Shown here: positions 1 through 6,040 of the stretch, one piece after another
How the letters are laid out: every line of letters begins with the position of its first letter
Position numbering within the stretch: the stretch's first letter is position 1
NCBI GenBank assembly: GCA_934277645.1
Contig: CAKQUX010000008.1
Span: 1 to 12,340 of the forward strand
DNA: 12,340 nucleotides
From: an uncultured Clostridia bacterium
GTDB lineage: Bacteria > Bacillota > Clostridia > Christensenellales > CAG-917
Direction of reading: 5' to 3'
Notes under the pieces: generated by a model
Database searches by the model: none
What the model was told of the DNA's origin: nothing
What the model saw: the letters and a program-made list of their open reading frames with translations, nothing else
Position numbers and translations under genes: made by a program

Positions 1-348
1 GAATACGCCATTTTGACTGATGAGATGACGAAAGCGTGGAGCGGTATGACTGTTAAAGAGTATAAAGAACTCAAAGGTTTGAAAAAAGAAAATCTGCGCG
101 ACAATATGACGGATATCGAACTCGTTTTGAATATGCTTGCCGAAGTTACGACGACAACGCTTTCAAAGAAAGAGCAACCGGAAACGTTTGCCGAAAACCG
201 TTCCGTGGCAAAACGCGGAGGCAAATTTGCAGGAGATACCCGTAAAAGATTTGAAGAAGAAATCGGAGGGAAAGTAATATCGTCACTTAATGCAAACGAT
301 AAGCCGGCGCTTGAAACAAAGAAAGATAACGACGAAAAAAAAGATTGA
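1..348 (+). CDS. dinD: DinD-like DNA-damage-inducible protein, C-terminal part (cut by window edge)
   Basis: The reading frame is open from base 1 (E-Y-A-I-L-T-D-E...), so the gene starts left of the window. The TTG at 13 is not its start. The visible 115 residues match the C-terminal half of DinD/BRO-type proteins as I know the family: 'LTDEMTKAWSGMTVKEYK', 'GLKKENLRDNMTDIELVLNMLAE', then a conserved TTT..SK...P.TF.EN...A..GG..AG..R segment. DinD of E. coli is an SOS (LexA-controlled) protein reported to act on RecA filaments. Family members are about 270-280 residues, so roughly the last 40 percent is seen here. The tail (residues after the 'EEIGGKVISSLNA' stretch) is charged and lysine-rich. 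The gene ends with TGA at 346-348 and I see no clear terminator after it. DinD genes are frequent on mobile islands, which fits the tRNA fragment at 1819-1861. The upstream promoter and any LexA box are outside the window. Confidence 0.82.
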   Translation, partial: EYAILTDEMTKAWSGMTVKEYKELKGLKKENLRDNMTDIELVLNMLAEVTTTTLSKKEQPETFAENRSVAKRGGKFAGDTRKRFEEEIGGKVISSLNANDKPALETKKDNDEKKD

Positions 349-572
349 TTATAGAATAAAGAACAAAACTCGGATATAAATAACCTGAAATAAAAAATAG
401 GACAAGCCGTACATTTTTCGCGAGCTTTCTACTTGTTTGGGAAAAAGAAACTTTTTATCGAGTTTGAAGCCGTTTTTTAATATTCAAGTTTTACGTAGTA
501 TGTTTCAATGCAGTTTATTTTTCTCGCCGGCTTATGTTACAAAAGTCACGGCAAAAGGTAATAAAATACGAA

Positions 573-634
573 ATCTTTACTTTTTGTCTTTATTATCTTT
601 ACTTTTTGCGTTTGCTGTGGTATAATAAGTAAAG
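573..634. promoter_or_regulatory. Repeated CTTTACTT half-sites, candidate operator of the XRE-Fic gene
   Basis: A perfect 14-bp direct repeat, ATCTTTACTTTTTG, occurs at 573-586 and 595-608. The copies are 22 bp apart, about two helical turns. Its core CTTTACTT returns in inverted orientation (AAGTAAAG) at 627-634, directly after the -10 box. The second copy overlaps the -35 box, so bound protein would cover the promoter. The next gene begins with an XRE/Cro-type DNA-binding domain, so autorepression is the natural inference, but it is not demonstrated. The rest of the gene-free stretch 349-650 is AT-rich. An open frame at 437-625 has only a TTG start and no ribosome binding site, and I do not consider it a gene. 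Confidence 0.5.
598..626 (+). promoter_or_regulatory. Extended -10 promoter of the XRE-Fic gene
   Basis: TTTACT at 598-603, a 17-bp spacer, then TATAAT at 621-626 preceded by TGG (extended -10, TGnTATAAT, 618-626). Transcription would start near 633, giving a leader of about 18 nt that still holds the AGGGGG ribosome binding site at 640-645. The perfect -10 plus extension suggests a strong promoter that needs repression, consistent with the half-sites overlapping it. Confidence 0.65.
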
Positions 635-650
635 GAATCAGGGGGCAAGG

Positions 651-1562
651 ATGTATTCGTATAAGCCGTTAGAAAATAAACTTAAAGAAGTCGGATTAAC
701 CAAGTCTGATTTAACTACTAAACTCGGTATTTCATCCAGAACTATTGCCAAAATTTCAAAGGGTGAGAAGATTGCGAATAACGTTCTTGTCAAGATAGCA
801 GATTTTTTACATTGCAGTCCTCAGGATTTGGTTAGAGTGGTTTGTGATAATCACATTTTACAAATTCTGCGTGAGGAAAAAGAAGCGAAGATTTCCGGAG
901 GACTTTATCACGAATTGCAGGTCAGAATGACCTATAATTCTAACCACATCGAAGGTTCTAAGCTTACGGAAGATCAAACGAGGTTGATTTTCGAAACAAG
1001 AACGATTGACGTCGGCGACGGTATTCCTGTTGACGATATTATCGAAACAAGCAATCACTTTCGCGCAATCGATTATGTAATCGATAAAGCATTAGAGCCT
1101 TTGAGCGAAGATATTATCAAGCACTTGCATTTACTATTAAAACAAGGAACTAAAGATTCTTCTCTTGATTGGTTTGCCGTCGGAGATTATAAAAAACGAG
1201 CAAATACTGTCGGAGGAAGGGAAACTTGCAAGCCGAGCGAAGTTCACAAAGCCATGGATAAACTCGTTACAAATTTTAATTCAAAAAGTGATATAACCAT
1301 CGACGATATTATCGAGCTTCATGCAGACTTCGAATATATTCACCCGTTCCAAGACGGAAACGGCAGAGTCGGCAGATTGATTGCCTTGAAAGAGTGCCTT
1401 AGGTTTAATATAATTCCTTTTATTATAGAAGATTCCAAAAAGGCTTTTTATTATCGCGGGCTCGCAAACTGGAATCAAGAAAAAGGCTGGCTAAGAGATA
1501 CTTGCCTTGATGGACAAGATACTTTCAAAAGAATTCTGAGAGTTCTTGATATTCATGAATAG
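651..1562 (+). CDS. XRE helix-turn-helix / Fic-domain protein (putative AMPylator)
   Basis: Protein of 303 residues. Residues 1-65 form a Cro/C1-type helix-turn-helix (LTKSDLTTKLGISSRTIAKISKG, about 16-38, with a following 'NNVLVKIADFLHCSPQDL' helix pair). Residues about 85-300 form a Fic domain. The catalytic motif is HPFQDGNGRVGR at 231-242 (family HxFx(D/E)GNGRxxR), with all key residues present (His231, Asp235, Gly236, Asn237, Gly238, Arg239, Arg242). An inhibitory-helix motif S-N-H-I-E-G at 97-102 fits (S/T)xxxE(G/N) and lies before the catalytic motif, as in class II Fic proteins. The beta-hairpin 'flap' is likely GDYKKRANTVGG at 178-189. Fic enzymes usually transfer AMP from ATP to a hydroxyl of a target protein; the target here is unknown. 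ATG at 651 has AGGGGG five bases upstream. The gene stands alone, between dinD and the tRNA fragment, so it is probably island cargo that represses its own promoter. A defence, toxin or stress role is inference. Confidence 0.92.
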   Translation: MYSYKPLENKLKEVGLTKSDLTTKLGISSRTIAKISKGEKIANNVLVKIADFLHCSPQDLVRVVCDNHILQILREEKEAKISGGLYHELQVRMTYNSNHIEGSKLTEDQTRLIFETRTIDVGDGIPVDDIIETSNHFRAIDYVIDKALEPLSEDIIKHLHLLLKQGTKDSSLDWFAVGDYKKRANTVGGRETCKPSEVHKAMDKLVTNFNSKSDITIDDIIELHADFEYIHPFQDGNGRVGRLIALKECLRFNIIPFIIEDSKKAFYYRGLANWNQEKGWLRDTCLDGQDTFKRILRVLDIHE

Positions 1563-1654
1563 AGTTGGTGTTTTTCTCTAAGTTTGTGATAGTTACAGAG
1601 CTTAAAAGCTCGACACTTACAAAGACGGATAACTCCAACCCTTATTTTCCACAA

Positions 1655-1687
1655 GGCATAGTTTTGGCATAGTTTTAGGCATAAAAA
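1655..1687. repeat. Short direct repeats GGCATAGTTTT near the island end
   Basis: GGCATAGTTTT occurs at 1655-1665 and 1666-1676, and a third partial copy (GGCATAAAAA) starts at 1678. Spacings are 11 and 12 bp, about one helical turn. The repeats lie 130-160 bp from the tRNA fragment, a distance typical of integrase arm-type sites, but no integrase gene is visible and that role is a guess. The rest of 1563-1818 is AT-rich. A minus-strand frame at 1553-1777 shows no family resemblance and looks like chance. Confidence 0.4.
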
Positions 1688-1818
1688 ATAATTTCGATAA
1701 TAAAAATTGCTTGCATTGCTGTAAAATAGGATATAAAATGCAGGTAAAATACAGAAGTTAGCGAACAAAATGTGCAAAAATGTGCGTTTTTGATGGCGTT
1801 TGACAGGATAAAATGAAT

Positions 1819-1861
1819 TCCTAAGGGACCGTTGTGGGTTCGATTCCCGCCGAGAGTACCA
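1819..1861 (+). other. tRNA 3'-end fragment, probable attachment site of an integrated element
   Basis: A T arm is complete: stem GTGGG at 1834-1838, loop TTCGATT at 1839-1845, stem CCCGC at 1846-1850. It is followed by a seven-base acceptor strand CGAGAGT (1851-1857), discriminator A and encoded CCA (1859-1861). Before it, TCC-TAAG-GGA (1819-1828) could be a variable arm, which would point to a class II tRNA (leucine is my tentative guess). No D arm, anticodon arm or matching 5' acceptor strand occurs in the preceding 250 bases, so this is not a functional tRNA. Integrases that use tRNA genes duplicate the 3' end. The truncated copy marks the far end of the element, which would therefore lie to the left and include the dinD and Fic genes. 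Confidence 0.7.
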
Positions 1862-1878
1862 AATACGACTTCTATTTT

Positions 1879-1931
1879 CGTAAGATATTGTTCTTATCGT
1901 TGATAACGATAGTGCGACTTACAATCTTACG
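1879..1931. repeat. Nested inverted repeat (cruciform-like) beside the tRNA fragment
   Basis: Outer arms CGTAAGAT (1879-1886) and ATCTTACG (1924-1931) are perfect complements. Inside lies a second perfect pair, TATCGTT (1895-1901) and AACGATA (1905-1911), with loop GAT. There is no T-run, so it is not a terminator. It begins 17 bases after the CCA of the tRNA fragment. The remaining gene-free sequence up to 2026 shows nothing else recognisable. Confidence 0.5.
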
Positions 1932-2026
1932 CATAAATTCTAAAAAGTTCTATCTCTCCACTTTATAAACTATTCCATTAATTAGAATGTTAATGTTTAA
2001 ATCGACATCATCACATTTTTAGTATG

Positions 2027-2812
2027 TTATTTTATATCAAGATAATCATATTTCACTTCACAAATATAAACTAGTTTTGAAGAAACAGGCTTACACTTTT
2101 TATAATTGAAAATAGCACCATTTACGCCAGCGTTTTCGGCCATATTATTTGCATCTTTGCTTGAAAAATAGCGTATGCCGTCAAAGCCATATTTTTTGGC
2201 AAAATTTCCAACATATTGACATATGCAATAATTTCTTTCCTTAGTTAAAACAGAATAAAAGCATTCAGTCAATCTTAAAATAAAAATATTTATCCATTGA
2301 CTTCTTTTACGACTTCCGGCTTCTATTCCGCTCCAAAGACAAGCAATGTTAAATAAAATTAAATCTTCTATCGCTTTTATTTCTGCAATACTGACAACTT
2401 GTGAAGGCGCTGGAGAAATTTCAGCAATAGCCGCATCTATACTAGATGCCACATACAAATAAACTATTTTTTTCTTATTTATACGTCCTTCATTTGCAAA
2501 TCTTTTAGGGGGAACAAAACTATCTTTTTCCCCATAGCCCAAAAACGAATCATCTTTTTTTTGTGGCAATCCATTTATCTTTTCAAAAATTCTTGCCCTA
2601 TACATAACAGTGTTTTTGGAAATCATTCTTTGCGCAGCGTACCTGGTTTGCGGATCAAAGACAAAATTATATAATAGCTTATCCAATTGTTTAATTCTTT
2701 TTTTTCCACGAAATAGCGCTTCTTTATGCCTTTCTAAAAACTCATCTGGTGTAGTTCTTAGATATTGCTCCCAATCGGTATCAGTAATTATAAACCTAGT
2801 TTCTTTTTTCAT
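2027..2812 (-). CDS. RES-domain protein (putative NAD+-consuming enzyme)
   Basis: About 261 residues from the chosen ATG at 2812. The frame also has an upstream ATG at 2875 with no ribosome binding site, whereas the 2812 start has AAAGG five bases upstream and the sequence after it (MKKETRF) looks like a natural N-terminus. The RES-domain hallmarks, numbered from the 2812 start, are: YRAR at 71-74; 'RINKKKIVYLYVASSIDAAIAEI' region at 110-132 with the conserved acidic residue in AIAEI; and 'GFDGIRYFSS' at 209-218, carrying the conserved serine. RES toxins of Xre-RES toxin-antitoxin pairs degrade NAD+ or ADP-ribosylate targets. They are usually shorter (about 150-230 residues), so this is a longer RES protein with an N-terminal alpha-helical extension of about 65 residues. 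No antitoxin gene is adjacent; both flanks are intergenic. The gene looks AT-richer than its right-hand neighbours, a hint of transfer. Toxin activity is inference; membership of the family is fairly sure. Confidence 0.8.
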   Translation of the reverse strand: MKKETRFIITDTDWEQYLRTTPDEFLERHKEALFRGKKRIKQLDKLLYNFVFDPQTRYAAQRMISKNTVMYRARIFEKINGLPQKKDDSFLGYGEKDSFVPPKRFANEGRINKKKIVYLYVASSIDAAIAEISPAPSQVVSIAEIKAIEDLILFNIACLWSGIEAGSRKRSQWINIFILRLTECFYSVLTKERNYCICQYVGNFAKKYGFDGIRYFSSKDANNMAENAGVNGAIFNYKKCKPVSSKLVYICEVKYDYLDIK

Positions 2813-2901
2813 AATAACCTTTGTATAATGGCTTTTTCTTTTTATATTAAATACTTTTGGGATATTTAACAACATATTTTATAAAATAAACATTAAATAT
2901 T

Positions 2902-2935
2902 TGACATTTGACTCGTATGTCATAAAAATTATGAT
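2902..2935 (+). promoter_or_regulatory. Promoter and palindromic operator-like site of the phage tail gene
   Basis: TTGACT at 2908-2913, a 16-bp spacer, and TATGAT at 2930-2935 make a near-consensus promoter, giving a start near 2942 and a leader of about 34 nt. An inverted repeat, TGACAT (2902-2907), nine bases, ATGTCA (2917-2922), straddles the -35 box. A second small one, CATAA-AAA-TTATG (2921-2933), overlaps the -10. The layout resembles a repressor site. No regulator gene is adjacent other than the XRE-Fic protein 1.3 kb away. Confidence 0.5.
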
Positions 2936-2975
2936 TTTTAAAGTCGTAGGCTTATTATTGCCGTGGAGGCAAAAT

Positions 2976-3995
2976 ATGAGTTTTACTTTTTATAAAAACA
3001 AAAAAATACTTGAAACGCAACCTATTCATTTGGTGCAAGGCGAAGATAACGTAACAAAACTTGAAATTCCTTTGAGCATCGACCCAGACGATTTGTATCA
3101 TTGCTATATGGAATTCAATCAGACGAACGGCTATAAGTTTTTTGCCGAACTTACAAGATGCGCCGAACACTTCGAATATTCTTTCACTTCGGCAGTAACT
3201 AAGCACGTCGGCGAAATCGATATGCAACTCGTTTTGCAAAAGAAAGACAACAGCGAAATTTACAAAACAATGCCGATAACGGGCAAGATTATCGTTCACC
3301 GCTCTCTCAACGCTATGGAAACGGGAGTCAACGATTTGCCAGAAGACTTGTCGAAACAGATTCTTGCCATAGTAAATTCAAAACCGTCGCAAGAAGATTT
3401 GACTTTCGGATTAAGCACAAAGCTGTCCGTTTCGTCATATCAAACGGACAAAGCCGTTTATGACGCAACAAAAACTACCGTCGATTTGCTTGAACAAAAC
3501 TCGGTAAAAAAGATTTCTCAAACGCTCACGACGCAAGAAAAAACGGTAGCGAGAACAAACATCGGTGCGGCGTCGCTCCTTGACGTCTACCCCGTCGGCT
3601 CTATCTATATGTCCGTTTCTTCGACTTCGCCCAAAACGTTGTTCGGCGGTGAATGGACGCAAATTAAAGATACGTTTTTGCTTGCTTGCGGCGCAACATT
3701 TTCAAACGGCGCAACGGGCGGCGAAACGACGCATACTTTGACGGTAAACGAAATACCGTCTCACGGCAACCACCTTCCTACTTCCGAAACTGAATATTAT
3801 TCAAAGGGAAGCGGCGGAGTCTATCTTCATAAATCCATTTTATATTCGACTTCAAACGAAGAAGGACAAAAACGTGGCTGGAAAATATATGGAGGAAACG
3901 AAGCATATCCGGAAGGCCTTGCTCGCGGAGGCGGCGCGGCGCATAACAATATGCCGCCATACCTTGCCGTTTATATGTGGAAACGCACGGCTTAG
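2976..3995 (+). CDS. Phage tail/baseplate protein, BppU-like N-terminus and collar-like tip
   Basis: Protein of 339 residues. The frame opens further upstream (TTG at 2901), but ATG at 2976 has GGAGG at 2965-2969, six bases away, and begins the recognisable domain. Residues 1-110 resemble the N-terminal domain of BppU-type upper baseplate proteins: MSFTFYKNKK..., an all-beta stretch ending ITGKIIVHRSL. Residues 115-175 are a helical linker. Residues 180-200 carry a tail-fibre signature, 'SQTLTTQEKTVARTNIGAAS'. Residues 204-339 are a collar/tip domain with the hallmarks YPVGSIYMS (205-213), LFGGEWTQIKDTFLLACG (222-239), ETTHTLTVNEIPSHGNH (250-266) and HNNMPPYLAVYMWKR (323-337). In phages such proteins sit at the host-binding end of the tail. 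Here the gene is single: own promoter, own terminator, no tail, capsid or lysis gene nearby. It may be a prophage remnant, a tailocin part or a captured adhesin; sequence alone cannot decide. Confidence 0.85.
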   Translation: MSFTFYKNKKILETQPIHLVQGEDNVTKLEIPLSIDPDDLYHCYMEFNQTNGYKFFAELTRCAEHFEYSFTSAVTKHVGEIDMQLVLQKKDNSEIYKTMPITGKIIVHRSLNAMETGVNDLPEDLSKQILAIVNSKPSQEDLTFGLSTKLSVSSYQTDKAVYDATKTTVDLLEQNSVKKISQTLTTQEKTVARTNIGAASLLDVYPVGSIYMSVSSTSPKTLFGGEWTQIKDTFLLACGATFSNGATGGETTHTLTVNEIPSHGNHLPTSETEYYSKGSGGVYLHKSILYSTSNEEGQKRGWKIYGGNEAYPEGLARGGGAAHNNMPPYLAVYMWKRTA

Positions 3996-4050
3996 TTTTC
4001 CAAATCGATTTACAGCCCGTTTGACATTTATCATAAAACTACATACAAAA

Positions 4051-4075
4051 AGGCCGCCGATAAGGCGGTCTTTTT
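4051..4075. terminator. Bidirectional intrinsic terminator
   Basis: Stem GGCCGCC (4052-4058), loop GATAA, stem GGCGGTC (4064-4070), seven pairs with one G-T. It is followed by TTTTT on the plus strand and, read from the other side, by TTTTT on the minus strand. It ends the tail gene and could also catch minus-strand transcripts from the glycan operon after they cross the 19-bp repeats. Confidence 0.85.
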
Positions 4076-4099
4076 ATTGATTAATATTGTTGCTTCTTT

Positions 4100-4264
4100 C
4101 TGCAAATGAACTTCATGTCTGTAATGCGTTTCTGATATTGAATTCTATTACTGTAATGGAGTTTCGTTTCTGTAATAGAACTTTATCTCTGTTACCGAGT
4201 TTTGTTTCTGCTATAAGACTTTGTTTCCGTGACTAATTTTTGTTTCTGCTTTTTCTTACTTTCG
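4100..4264. repeat. Degenerate 19-bp tandem repeat between convergent genes
   Basis: Units begin with CTG (once CCG) at 4100, 4119, 4132, 4151, 4170, 4189, 4208, 4227 and 4246. All spacings are 19 bp except one of 13. Well-preserved units are CTGTAATGGAGTTTCGTTT (4151) and CTGTTACCGAGTTTTGTTT (4189). Units differ at several internal positions, while the CTG start and the GTTT end stay constant. The last two units run into the 3' end of the glycosyltransferase gene, whose stop codon is at 4233-4235, so they encode its final residues. No protein is read from the array on either strand with any family resemblance. Role unknown. Confidence 0.75.
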
Positions 4265-5273
4265 CGATTTTGCCAAGGCTTATAACTCCCACGCAAGTTC
4301 CGATTCCGTACGCAAAGTGCAATGCGAAAAATAAGAACGGCAATGCGAACATAGCAAGAACCTTTTTGTTCGACACGCAACATAAAAACGAAAGTCCCAA
4401 GTCGACTAAAACGTAGCTTCCGAAAATGGCGAAAAACGGAATAGCCCACCAAATAGAGCCTAAACATGCTCCCGCTATCGCAAGCGCCATAGACGCTATC
4501 AATGCCAAGACAAACAACATAGGCACGAAATGATAAACAGAAAAAACGTTAGGCGAAACGGCAAGCGACGTTATGCCAACCCATTTTCCGTTTCCGTATT
4601 TTTGTTTCAACATTTTGCCAAACGAAGAGCGAGTCAAATATTCGGAGTGAATGTCGGGCGACATGCAAATTTTATAACCTGCTTTTCGTATTCTGAAATG
4701 CATTTCGTTGTCTTCGGCGCGAGCAATATTTTCGTTGAAATTGCCGACTTTTTCAAAGACTTCTTTTTTGTAGCATGCGTGCGCGACGGTTTTTACATAT
4801 TCCTTTTTCGCCGCATCGTTACGATATTTCGCAATGCCGCTTCCGAACATCGACTTTTCGGCGATCAACAATAACTCGTTTGCTCCGTCATCGCCTATGT
4901 TTGTTCTGACGCCGCCGCAAACGTTTTCTCCGCTTTCGATGCATTCGACGTTTTTCCTTACAAAATCGGAAGGTATCTGAGTATGCGCGTCAAGTCTGAC
5001 CAACATATCGCATTTAAAATTATCGACGACTATTTTCCAACCGCACGGTTGTATGCGTTTTTCGTTCGTCAACACTTGAACGCCGAAAAACTCCGACTCG
5101 TACTTGTTTTTGAACGAGTTCATCAAGTCGAGCGTTTTATCGCTTGATTTTCCGTCGACTAAAACTATTTCAATCGACTTATGCGGATAGTCTTGTTCTA
5201 AAAGCTGATTTAAAAGTACGTTCAAATTTTTAGCTTCGTTGTAAGCTATAATTCCAACTGATATCGTTTGCAT
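4233..5273 (-). CDS. Membrane-anchored family 2 glycosyltransferase (ExoA-like)
   Basis: Protein of 346 residues; last gene of the three-gene operon. A GT-A fold domain covers residues 1-230: nucleotide-sugar loop IIAYNEAKN (8-16), VDGKSSDKT (39-47), the metal-binding segment RLDAHT (93-98, DxH in place of DxD), and the acceptor/base region RAEDNEMHFRIRKAGYK (185-201). Three hydrophobic segments (about 245-270, 273-297, 303-330) form a C-terminal membrane anchor, as in ExoA-type enzymes of succinoglycan synthesis. It would add a sugar to a lipid-linked intermediate at the inner face of the membrane; donor and acceptor are unknown. The start ATG at 5273 lies 2 bases after the stop of the preceding gene (TAATTATG), which implies translational coupling. 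The basic C-terminus (VRKSRNKN) overlaps the 19-bp repeat, so the tail may have been shaped by repeat expansion. Confidence 0.88.
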   Translation of the reverse strand: MQTISVGIIAYNEAKNLNVLLNQLLEQDYPHKSIEIVLVDGKSSDKTLDLMNSFKNKYESEFFGVQVLTNEKRIQPCGWKIVVDNFKCDMLVRLDAHTQIPSDFVRKNVECIESGENVCGGVRTNIGDDGANELLLIAEKSMFGSGIAKYRNDAAKKEYVKTVAHACYKKEVFEKVGNFNENIARAEDNEMHFRIRKAGYKICMSPDIHSEYLTRSSFGKMLKQKYGNGKWVGITSLAVSPNVFSVYHFVPMLFVLALIASMALAIAGACLGSIWWAIPFFAIFGSYVLVDLGLSFLCCVSNKKVLAMFALPFLFFALHFAYGIGTCVGVISLGKIAKVRKSRNKN

Positions 5274-5275
5274 AA

Positions 5276-6040
5276 TTACTTCTTTAACACTGCAAAAACG
5301 GTTTTGAATATAATTTTGACGTTATAAAACAATCCCATTTTTCTGATGTATTTCAAATTGAGATTAAGTTTGACAGGCATAATTTCGTTGATATATGCCG
5401 TCTCGGTGTCTTCCGCATTTTCCAAAATGGTATTTTCGTCTCTGAATACGATTGACGCTTCGTCGGTTATGCCCGGTTTAACCAAAAGAACGTTTCTTTG
5501 TTCTTCGTTGTACATTGCGACGTATTTAGGAACTTCCGGTCTTGGACCTACAAAACTCATTTGTCCGACAAAGACGTTGAAAAGTTGCGGCAATTCGTCG
5601 ATTTTCGTTTTTCTCAAAAACTTGCCCACTTTTGTAATTCTGCTGTCGCCGCTGGTCGAAATTTGAAGTCCTTTCGCTTCGGCGTTGGTCACCATGGTGC
5701 GGAATTTCATAATTTTGAATTCCTTGCCGTTTTTGCCGACGCGAACTTGTTTAAAGAACGCTCCGCCTTTCGAGTCGCAAACGATTGCGAAAGATATAAG
5801 CATAAACGGCAGAGCCAAAAACAACAATGCGATAAAACTGACGATTAAATCGAAAACTCTTATGCAAAATCTTTTAAACCATTTTCTTTTGACAATTTTC
5901 TTATAATCGATTTTTTCGTTTGTATTTTCCTTGACGCCGTTTTCGGTTTTGGCAGACGCCGAAATCGAATCCGTTTGCTCGGTTATAGCTTCTGCTTCGT
6001 TCGCCGATTGATTTTCGGTTATGATTTTTTCTTCGCTCAT
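5276..6040 (-). CDS. Polyprenyl-phosphate sugar-1-phosphate transferase (bacterial sugar transferase)
   Basis: Protein of 254 residues. The start at 6040 is chosen because its ATG overlaps the upstream stop as ATGA. A longer frame (to 6070) would begin inside the preceding gene. Residues 60-250 are a bacterial sugar transferase domain of the WcaJ/PglC type: a single hydrophobic hairpin (about 61-85), then GGAFFKQVRVGKNGKEFKIM, KFRTM, TKIDELPQLFNVFVGQMSFVG-PRPE, and KPGITDEASIVFRDEN. Such enzymes move a sugar-1-phosphate from a UDP-sugar to undecaprenyl phosphate, the first membrane step of capsule, exopolysaccharide or glycoprotein glycan synthesis. Residues 1-45 are an unusual soluble, acidic, low-complexity extension rich in E, N, T and S before the KRKWFKR anchor. 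The family commonly starts right at the membrane segment, so this extension may be a regulatory or interaction tail. The exact sugar cannot be told. Confidence 0.9.
   Translation of the reverse strand: MSEEKIITENQSANEAEAITEQTDSISASAKTENGVKENTNEKIDYKKIVKRKWFKRFCIRVFDLIVSFIALLFLALPFMLISFAIVCDSKGGAFFKQVRVGKNGKEFKIMKFRTMVTNAEAKGLQISTSGDSRITKVGKFLRKTKIDELPQLFNVFVGQMSFVGPRPEVPKYVAMYNEEQRNVLLVKPGITDEASIVFRDENTILENAEDTETAYINEIMPVKLNLNLKYIRKMGLFYNVKIIFKTVFAVLKK

Noticed and set aside
437..625. 62-residue plus-strand frame with a hydrophobic end
   Set aside because: TTG start, no ribosome binding site, overlaps the promoter and operator-like repeats of the Fic gene, and resembles nothing.
1553..1777. 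74-residue minus-strand frame beside the island end, considered as an integrase remnant
   Set aside because: No tyrosine recombinase motif (no R..H..R..Y arrangement), overlaps the Fic gene end, composition typical of chance.
1563..1861. Intact tRNA gene
   Set aside because: The 3' part is convincing, but no D arm, anticodon arm or 5' acceptor strand can be found upstream.
2901..2975. TTG start at 2901 for the phage tail protein
   Set aside because: Lies inside the promoter; the ATG at 2976 has a strong GGAGG site and starts the recognised domain.
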